Source: VXOI01 sp965261945 (GTDB lineage: Bacteria > Chloroflexota > Dehalococcoidia > Lucifugimonadales > UBA3495). From it: a stretch of 64,000 bases of DNA. The notes under the pieces were generated by a model, which worked only from the letters and a program-made list of their open reading frames with translations, did not search any database and had not been told where the DNA came from. The stretch spans positions 2,418,001 to 2,482,000 of the forward strand of contig CBDHEF010000002.1 of the NCBI GenBank assembly GCA_965261945.1, written 5' to 3'. Shown one piece after another: positions 58,696 to 64,000 of the stretch; within the stretch, counting starts at the first letter, position 1; every line of letters starts with the position of its first letter. Position numbers and translations under genes: made by a program.

Positions 58696-59490
58696 CTACA
58701 GTCGGTCGAGGAAGGCGGTTACGGCGGCGTTGAACTCGTTGGGCTTCTCCATCTGTGGGCTGTGGCCGCATTCGTCGATGATCGCCAGTTGCGACCCAGG
58801 GATGGAGTTGCGGAAAATCTCGCCGCATTCCAGGGGGACAATGGCGTCGTTGGCGCCCCAGACTATCAGCGTGCGGGCCTCTACCTTGGACAGGTAGTAG
58901 GGCAGGCTGGGGTTGTGCAGGTAGGGCTTCCAAGCCAAGCGGGAGAGCATCTCCCGGTTGGAGTGGTCCGCTGTCGCCTCCGCAGGGGCCATTTCTCGGG
59001 AGAAGTGTTCGTAGTTGGGCACCTGCTCCGGGTTGTGGAAGGCGAGCTGTAACCGGGTGGAGGCGCCCACCATGAGGACCTCGGCGATTTCCGAGTTGGC
59101 GGGCCGAATGCCGGCGGCGTCGATGAGCACCAATCGATCAATGTCGCTGCCACCCATGGCCGCCATTTCGGCGGCAATCCAGCCGCCGATGGAGTGGCCG
59201 GCCAGCGCGTAGTTGCTCAGCCCCAGAGAGTTGGCCAGTTCCAGGATGAAATGGGCCGTGTCGGTTACGGAATAGACCCAGCCAGGACGGGGGGTGCCGA
59301 AGAATCCGGGGAGAGAGGGCGCGTAGACCGTGCGCCGTTCCGCTATGGGGCCGCTGGTGGGGTCGAAGGTGCCGAAGCCGCCGCCACCATGCAGGAACAG
59401 GAGTGGCTCCCCGGAGCCGCCGGAAAAGACTTCTACCGGCGTACCGGAGACTTGCACCGTTGATTTGTTGCCCACTGATGCCAGTGTCAT
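58696..59490 (-). CDS. Alpha/beta hydrolase
   Basis: 264 residues with the full catalytic set: oxyanion motif FLHGGGGFG, nucleophile in GHSIGG, acid in WGANDAIVPLE, and His in ECGHSPQMEKP. It resembles C-C bond hydrolases and esterases (MhpC/BphD-like), which cannot be separated by eye. ATG 59490 follows GAGGTAA. It is read toward the amidohydrolase gene but separated from it by a perfect hairpin. Confidence 0.88.
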   Translation of the reverse strand: MTLASVGNKSTVQVSGTPVEVFSGGSGEPLLFLHGGGGFGTFDPTSGPIAERRTVYAPSLPGFFGTPRPGWVYSVTDTAHFILELANSLGLSNYALAGHSIGGWIAAEMAAMGGSDIDRLVLIDAAGIRPANSEIAEVLMVGASTRLQLAFHNPEQVPNYEHFSREMAPAEATADHSNREMLSRLAWKPYLHNPSLPYYLSKVEARTLIVWGANDAIVPLECGEIFRNSIPGSQLAIIDECGHSPQMEKPNEFNAAVTAFLDRL

Positions 59491-59653
59491 GCACTTTACC
59501 TCGCTTTCAGTGATTGGCGCGTTTTACCCGCGAAAAGAGCGTACCCAGGAGGGCGATAGTCAATTGTCGATGCCTGTCGATGCCTTGGGTTAAGGACTTT
59601 TAAGCCAACCGATTCTGTTACATTCGGCGGCGCCTTGTCAAGCTGGCGCAGGC

Positions 59654-59682
59654 TTGACACCAAACCCGGCCCTCAATACCAT
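59654..59682 (+). promoter_or_regulatory. Promoter of tRNA-Gln
   Basis: TTGACA (perfect, 59654-59659) and TACCAT (59677-59682) are 17 bp apart. Transcription would start near 59689, 36 nt before the mature tRNA. Confidence 0.75.
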
Positions 59683-59724
59683 AGATGCAGCGCTTCTTCG
59701 TCAAGGATGGGGAACGCTCCTCAA

Positions 59725-59798
59725 TGGGGATTAGTCTAGCGGTAGGACGCCTGACTCTGGATCAGGTAGCGGAGGTTCGAATCCTCCATCCCCAGCCA
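59725..59798 (+). tRNA. tRNA-Gln (anticodon CTG), CCA encoded
   Basis: A complete cloverleaf: acceptor TGGGGAT/ATCCCCA with the weak U1-A72 pair typical of tRNA-Gln, anticodon arm CCTGA-CTCTGGA-TCAGG (anticodon CUG, reads CAG), T arm GGAGG-TTCGAAT-CCTCC, then G and encoded CCA at 59796-59798. Confidence 0.96.
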
Positions 59799-60117
59799 GA
59801 TTTCCTGCTCATTTTTCTCCCTGTTCAACGGACACTGACGAGTCAGAAAACCAGGTTAAAGCGACATCAGTGTCAAGAACAATGGCGATTGATTCCGTGC
59901 GCTGGCTGCGGCAAGCCAATCCGGCCCCGCAAGCGTTCCCCCACCGGGATGCTTCGATGCAGGCCACCCAGACCCTTCTCTCGCCCTCCGCTTTGTCTTC
60001 GCTGCGGCTTCCGTGGACTTAACTGCCCCACCGCGGCGATGTCCGGCGCGCCGGAGTCCCCGCGACGGGGCTGACGGTGTAAAATGGGCCGAAACGTCTG
60101 AGCGGGGCTGATTCGTC
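59799..60117. other. Gene-free stretch after tRNA-Gln
   Basis: I see no gene. A -10-like TAAAAT (60080-60085) lies about 33 bp before the next start codon, without a good -35. Confidence 0.35.
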
Positions 60118-60714
60118 ATGGCAAAGAAGAAGCGTAAGTGGCAGAAGACCAAGGTTCAACTGCCGAATGACCACGGATGGCAGGCCGCCCCCGGCAACAA
60201 GGTATTCGTGGCCGACGCGGGCGCGATGCAGTTCGAGTGCCCGGGGGACTGGACCATCAAGCCCGGCAAGAGCGGCTCCATCCGGTTCTTCGACAGGAAG
60301 AGGGAGGCCGATGCCGATATGCGGCTGGAGGTCACCCTCATCTACGCCCCCAACATTGACTGGAGCGGTCTGCCGCTGACGCAACTGATCGAGAACACAG
60401 CCCTTTCCGGCGATCCCCGCGGCCCCACCGGGCGCGGCCCCTTCAACCACCTGCGCCGCGCCACCCTGGAGGCGGCCTGGCTGGAAGTGGACTTCATCGA
60501 AGCCGCCGAGAACCGTCCGGCCCACTCGCGCATCTGCATGGCCCGGGGGCCGGGCGCCTATGCCCTCATCACCATGGACTTCTGGGTGGACGACGCCGAC
60601 CGCGCGCGCCCTGTCTGGGACACGGTTCTCGATACGCTGAAATTGGACGGCGCCAGCCGGAACCGCCTTAATATCGACGGCTCCCACCGGCCTGCGAAGC
60701 TCAGCCTGAACTAG
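60118..60714 (+). CDS. Conserved-looking hypothetical protein (DcrB/PsbP-like fold possible)
   Basis: 198 residues, soluble, with a basic N-terminus (MAKKKRKWQKTKVQ). The body alternates beta strands such as MQFECPGDWTIKPG, SIRFFDRKREAD and AYALITMDFWVDDAD, a pattern like DcrB/PsbP-type proteins that also begin with a 'P-x-W' strand. That resemblance is weak. There is no signal peptide. No neighbour suggests a role; it converges with the ABC importer operon. Confidence 0.55.
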   Translation: MAKKKRKWQKTKVQLPNDHGWQAAPGNKVFVADAGAMQFECPGDWTIKPGKSGSIRFFDRKREADADMRLEVTLIYAPNIDWSGLPLTQLIENTALSGDPRGPTGRGPFNHLRRATLEAAWLEVDFIEAAENRPAHSRICMARGPGAYALITMDFWVDDADRARPVWDTVLDTLKLDGASRNRLNIDGSHRPAKLSLN

Positions 60715-60733
60715 CGAGCCTGTTCCTGGGGAC

Positions 60734-60853
60734 GGCGGGCCGGGTCATGGGGAGGAGACCAGGCCCCGGCCCGCCGCCCTGGGAGCGAATGGGATGAGGG
60801 GAATCCCCCGCGGCCCCCTCATCCCGGGAAGCCTCCCCCGTGAGGGGGAGGCG
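60734..60853. terminator. Three successive GC-rich hairpins between convergent genes
   Basis: Stems near 60734-60777 (GGCGGGCCGGG/CCCGGCCCGCC), 60793-60828 (GGGATGAGGGG/CCCCTCATCCC) and 60831-60851 (GCCTCCCCC/GGGGGAGGC). Together they should insulate the rightward gene at 60118 from the leftward ABC operon. Confidence 0.6.
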
Positions 60854-60858
60854 GAAAT

Positions 60859-61839
60859 TCAGCGGGCCACCACTATGGGCTTGCCCGTTTCCGGGTGTTC
60901 CAGCACCAGCGTGTCCGCGCCGTAGACCTGTTGAATCGCCGCTGGGGTGAGCGTTACCTCCGGCGGGCCGCAGGCCACCACCCGGCCCTCGCTGACCAGC
61001 GCCACCTGATCGCAGAACTGCCCGGCGAGCGTCAGGTCGTGAACCGCCGTTATCATCGTCCTGCCCTCCGCCGCCAGCTCCCGCAACAGGCGCATGATGA
61101 CCGGCTGATAGGCCAGGTCCAGGCTGGCCGTCGGCTCATCCAGCAGGATGACCGGCGTCTGCTGCGCCAGGGCCATGGCGATGGCGACCCGTTGCCGCTC
61201 GCCGCCGGATAGCTGGTGCACCGGACGCTCCGCCAGGTGTTCGGCGTCGGTCATGCGCAGCGACTCCAGGGCGATTTCCACATCTGAGGCGGTCTCCCAC
61301 GACAACAGGCGCAGGTGGGGGTTCCGGCCCATCAGCACCACCTCCAGCGCCGACGCGCCCCGGGGCAGGTCGGGGTTCTGCGGCACCATGCCCACCAGCC
61401 GCGCCCGCTCCCTGCCGCTCATTGCGGATATGTCGTGGCCCATCACGCGGACGTGGCCCCGTCCTGGCCGCATGGCCCCGGCAATCAGCCGCAGCAGCGT
61501 GGACTTGCCCACTCCGTTGGGGCCGGCCAGCGCCGTCAGAGTTCCCTGCGCCGCCTCCATCTCCAGCCCGCGAAGCACCTCCCGTTCACCGTAGGACGCC
61601 CAGACTCCCGCCGCGCTGACCCCGGCCACCTCCGCCCGTCCTTCGACAAGCTCAGGATGTGCCAACGGAGCGGACCCGGCATGACCAGAATAAACGTATG
61701 GAGCAGTGTTGCCATTAACGTGCGGAACTGTACTGCCATTGACCGGCGGAGAGGGGTTGTGCCCGTTGCGGGGCAGTTCCGCGGCAGAGTGCCCGTTGGT
61801 CTGTTCCATTTTGGCGTGTCCGTTGATGCTCAGTCTCAT
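60859..61839 (-). CDS. ABC transporter ATP-binding protein (FecE/BtuD/HmuV type)
   Basis: It energises the importer encoded with the next two genes. A 326-residue protein: Walker A GPNGVGKST (106-114), Q-loop in MVPQNPDL, signature LSGGERQR, Walker B VILLDEPTAS and switch His in AVHDLTLA. The first 75 residues are an unusual Asn-Gly-His-rich extension that includes HPELVEG (61-67), the translation of a dispersed repeat. ATG 61839 is 5 bp after the permease stop. A longer open frame to 62703 is out of phase with the permease gene and is not credible. Confidence 0.9.
   Translation of the reverse strand: MRLSINGHAKMEQTNGHSAAELPRNGHNPSPPVNGSTVPHVNGNTAPYVYSGHAGSAPLAHPELVEGRAEVAGVSAAGVWASYGEREVLRGLEMEAAQGTLTALAGPNGVGKSTLLRLIAGAMRPGRGHVRVMGHDISAMSGRERARLVGMVPQNPDLPRGASALEVVLMGRNPHLRLLSWETASDVEIALESLRMTDAEHLAERPVHQLSGGERQRVAIAMALAQQTPVILLDEPTASLDLAYQPVIMRLLRELAAEGRTMITAVHDLTLAGQFCDQVALVSEGRVVACGPPEVTLTPAAIQQVYGADTLVLEHPETGKPIVVAR
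61639..61656. repeat. Dispersed repeat TCCTTCGACAAGCTCAGG inside the ABC ATPase gene
   Basis: This 18-bp sequence is a well-known short interspersed element in many genomes (often CCTTCGACAAGCTCAGGG). Read leftward it encodes PELVEGR in the low-complexity N-terminal extension of the ATPase. Confidence 0.7.
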
Positions 61840-61844
61840 GCCCA

Positions 61845-62978
61845 CTACACCCCCAGCCGGCGACGGCGCAACAGATATAGGAAGAAGGGCGCGCCGCAGA
61901 AGGCGGTGACCATGCCCACCGGCAACTCGCCCGGGGATACGATGGTGCGGGCCGCCAGGTCGCACAGCACCAGGAATGTGGCGCCTACGATGGCCGACAT
62001 GGGCAGCAGGAAGCGGTAGTCCGGCCCCCATATCAGCCGCACCACGTGGGGGGCCACCAGCCCGACGAACCCGATAAGGCCGGAGAAGGACACCGCCGCC
62101 GCCGTCACCAGCGTGGCCGCTCCGATGAGCAGCAGCTTCACCTTCTCCACCGGCACCCCCAGCATCGCGGCATGGTCTTCGCTCAGTTGCAGCACGTTGA
62201 GCATCCGCCCGAAGCCCAGCAGCACGGCCATGCCGGGGACTGCATAGGCCAGCACGATGGCGCTCTCGCTCCACTCCGCGCCGATGAAGCTGCCCATCAG
62301 CCAGCTCAGCACCGGGCGCAGTTCGGGTTCGCTGCGCAGGATAAGCAAGCTGGACACCGCCGCGGTCAGGGAGGCGATGGCCACTCCGGCCAGAATCAGC
62401 GTGGTCGTTGGCGTACCCTGCGAGTTGCGGGCGATGGAGTAGGCCACCGCCACCGCGCCGCTGCCGCCGGCAAAGGCGGCGATGGGCAACAGGCTGAACC
62501 CCGCCAGGTACATCGGGACTCCGGTTAGCAGCACCACCACCGCGCCCAGCCCCGCCCCCGACGCCACGCCCACCAGGTAAGGATCGGCCAGCGGGTTCTT
62601 GAACAGCCCCTGGTAGGCCGCTCCCGACATTGCCAGGGCCGCGCCCACCACGGCGGCCTGCGCCACTCGCGGCACCCGCAACTGCCACAGGATGGTATTC
62701 CAAGTCGCCGGGGCATCCTGCGGCAGGTCAATGCCAGGCAGACGAGCGGCCACTATCTCCACCACCGAGCCGAAGGGTATGTGCACCGACCCTATGGACG
62801 ACGCGAAGATGGCGGCCACGCCCAACGCCGCCAGTCCCAGGACGATGCGCCACCACGGATAGCGCAGCCCGACCAGCCCCGCACTCACGCGAGTGGCCGT
62901 CAGCGCCCCGCGTTCCCCTTCGCTCCTGGCGATGGGGGAGTCGAGGGCGTTTCTGTCTTTCAGCCTTATGCCTGCCAC
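61845..62978 (-). CDS. FecCD-family ABC importer permease
   Basis: 377 residues with about nine or ten membrane helices. LRVPRVAQAAVVGAALAMSGAAYQG and NPLADPYLVGVASGAGLGA are the hallmark of the BtuC/FhuB/FecCD permeases for iron-siderophores, haem or cobalamin. GLVAPHVVRLIWGPDYR is the coupling-helix region that contacts the ATPase. A polar N-terminal 40 residues precede the first helix. It is in one operon with the ATPase (5 bp apart) and the binding protein. Confidence 0.92.
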   Translation of the reverse strand: MAGIRLKDRNALDSPIARSEGERGALTATRVSAGLVGLRYPWWRIVLGLAALGVAAIFASSIGSVHIPFGSVVEIVAARLPGIDLPQDAPATWNTILWQLRVPRVAQAAVVGAALAMSGAAYQGLFKNPLADPYLVGVASGAGLGAVVVLLTGVPMYLAGFSLLPIAAFAGGSGAVAVAYSIARNSQGTPTTTLILAGVAIASLTAAVSSLLILRSEPELRPVLSWLMGSFIGAEWSESAIVLAYAVPGMAVLLGFGRMLNVLQLSEDHAAMLGVPVEKVKLLLIGAATLVTAAAVSFSGLIGFVGLVAPHVVRLIWGPDYRFLLPMSAIVGATFLVLCDLAARTIVSPGELPVGMVTAFCGAPFFLYLLRRRRLGV

Positions 62979-63038
62979 TGCCTTACTCTTGCCTTGTCGG
63001 TTAGTCGCATCGGAGTTGTATGAATGCTTCCCTGAGAT

Positions 63039-64000
63039 TTAAGGGAACAGGTCCGGGTAGACCCATGCGGCCATTTCCTCCACGGCGTCGATGAACCTCG
63101 GCCCGGCAATGCTGAAGGTGTTGCCCTCGCCCTGAGTGAATATATGGTGATCCCCGGCCCCGTGCAGCCCGGCCAGGGCCGCTTCACCTGCAACCTCCGC
63201 CGGGTCGCCCATGATGTAGTCCGGGTTGGCGGCCACCACCGCCTCGGGACTGATCTGCTGGTATCCCTCGAAGTCGGCAATGTTTTGCAGCTTCAGCAAC
63301 TCGAACACGTCGTTGATCAGCGTGTTCCTCCCAGGCGTCCACCAGCCGATGCCGTGGGAGTAGATTGTCCAGCGAGATTCCACATCAGTCAGCTTCTCCT
63401 GGATGGTGGCGACGCGGGTATCGAAGTCGTCCGCAACCCTGTTGGCTTCATCGGGCGCTCCGGTGATGGCGCCCCACATCCGTACCTGATTGGCCAATTG
63501 CGTGAAACCGTGGGACAGGCTCTCGATGTACAGCACCTTCAGTCCGGCCCGCTCCAGGTCGGCGTTGAAGCGCTCATAGAACACGTACACTAAGTCCGGC
63601 TCAAGGGCGACGATAGCCTCGATGTCCATGTTGAAGGCGTCGCCGAGCTTGGTGATGCTTTCCGTCTCCGGCGGGTAGGTCACGTAACTGTGGGTGCCGA
63701 CGATGCGGTGTCCCTGGCCGATGGCGAAGAGCATTTCCACTGCCGCCCCGTCGTAGGCGACTATCCGCTCGGGCGAAGTCTCAAAGGCCACCTCCTTGCC
63801 GTCTGACGACACTACCGTGACCGGCTCGGGTTCCGGTTCCGGCGCGGCAGTGGCTGGTACGGGCGTTGGCTCGGGGGTGGCCGTCGGTTCCGGCGTGGCG
63901 GTGGCGGGCGGCGGCGGGCCGGTTGGCTCGTCCGGCATCGCCGTTGGGGCGGCCGGTACGGGTGTGGCCGTCGCCGGAGCCACTGTCGGCTGGGAAGCGG
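63039..64000 (-). CDS. ABC importer substrate-binding protein (FecB/BtuF type), N-terminus cut
   Basis: A type III binding protein for siderophore, haem or cobalamin. The fold is evident: PERIVAYDGAAVEMLFAIGQ, VGTHSYVTYPPE, LEPDLVYVFYERF and NPDYIMGDP. Before it lies a 60-residue Pro/Thr/Ala/Glu linker, as in lipoproteins anchored to the membrane outer face. The frame is still open at base 64000, so signal peptide and lipobox are outside. A GTG at 63981-63983 is in frame but probably internal. It is the first gene of the operon seen here. Confidence 0.88.
   Translation of the reverse strand, partial: ASQPTVAPATATPVPAAPTAMPDEPTGPPPPATATPEPTATPEPTPVPATAAPEPEPEPVTVVSSDGKEVAFETSPERIVAYDGAAVEMLFAIGQGHRIVGTHSYVTYPPETESITKLGDAFNMDIEAIVALEPDLVYVFYERFNADLERAGLKVLYIESLSHGFTQLANQVRMWGAITGAPDEANRVADDFDTRVATIQEKLTDVESRWTIYSHGIGWWTPGRNTLINDVFELLKLQNIADFEGYQQISPEAVVAANPDYIMGDPAEVAGEAALAGLHGAGDHHIFTQGEGNTFSIAGPRFIDAVEEMAAWVYPDLFP

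Noticed and set aside
60859..62703. A single 614-codon ABC ATPase reading upstream through the permease gene
   Set aside because: The first half is an out-of-phase reading of the FecCD permease. The ATPase begins at ATG 61839, 5 bp after the permease stop.

Overview
The window is GC-rich DNA with dense, mostly housekeeping gene content. It looks like a chromosome fragment of a Chloroflexota bacterium, most likely the Dehalococcoidia/SAR202 side. This is inference from several things: the rpsB-tsf-pyrH-frr-uppS-cdsA-dxr-rseP-ispG-proS gene order, a T-box riboswitch on the trp operon, Uma2-family nucleases, PaREP1/HEPN-like proteins, lipoprotein substrate-binding proteins, secreted IPT/TIG and collagen-like proteins, and no outer-membrane biogenesis genes. 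No rRNA or taxonomic marker was checked.

Layout. 1-2888 (- strand): def, a CCA-adding enzyme and the 5' part of secD. 3139-6303 (+): a Uma2 protein and a penicillin-acylase-type Ntn hydrolase. 6528-15133 (+): translation, nucleotide, membrane-lipid and MEP-isoprenoid genes (rpsB, a PaREP1-like insert, tsf, pyrH, frr, uppS, cdsA, dxr, a DEDD exonuclease, rseP), continued after an interruption by ispG (17182) and proS (20229). The interruption at 15.2-16.5 kb is a decayed restriction-modification pair with at least four frameshifts. An orphan HsdR_N-type protein follows at 18.4-19.3 kb. 22-30 kb holds an MFS exporter with a six-copy repeat in its leader, tRNA-Ser, a secreted IPT/TIG protein, a collagen-like membrane protein and an iron-binding lipoprotein.

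30-45 kb is mixed metabolism: leuB, a cation exchanger, a JAMM peptidase, a dual-specificity phosphatase, a crotonase-fold enzyme, metF, acpS, nnr, a HEAT-repeat protein, a PPOX-type flavoprotein, a tandemly duplicated coiled-coil gene, a ThDP enzyme, radC and an epimerase. 45.2-53.2 kb is a tryptophan operon behind a sigma70-type promoter and a T-box with a UGG specifier (trpE, G, D, C, F, B; no trpA in the window). Its junctions carry a VOC protein, a frameshifted ParE-like toxin with a small partner ORF, a frameshifted probable zinc-ribbon gene and GC-rich palindromes. 53.3-59.5 kb (-) is a catabolic set: VOC, CaiB/BaiF CoA-transferase, two alpha/beta hydrolases and an amidohydrolase. tRNA-Gln follows, and the window ends in a leftward ABC importer for iron-siderophore or cobalamin (ATPase, permease, partial binding protein).

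Three noncoding patterns recur. Dispersed palindromes of the type CCCTCTCCC...GGGAGAGGG and several other families sit in many intergenic gaps. Short tandem repeats (9, 10, 14, 15/16 and 22 bp) lie in 5' leaders, in gene junctions or in coding sequence. Broken genes are concentrated in restriction-modification, toxin-antitoxin and accessory loci, while the housekeeping genes are intact. I found no CRISPR array, prophage, IS element or replication origin.
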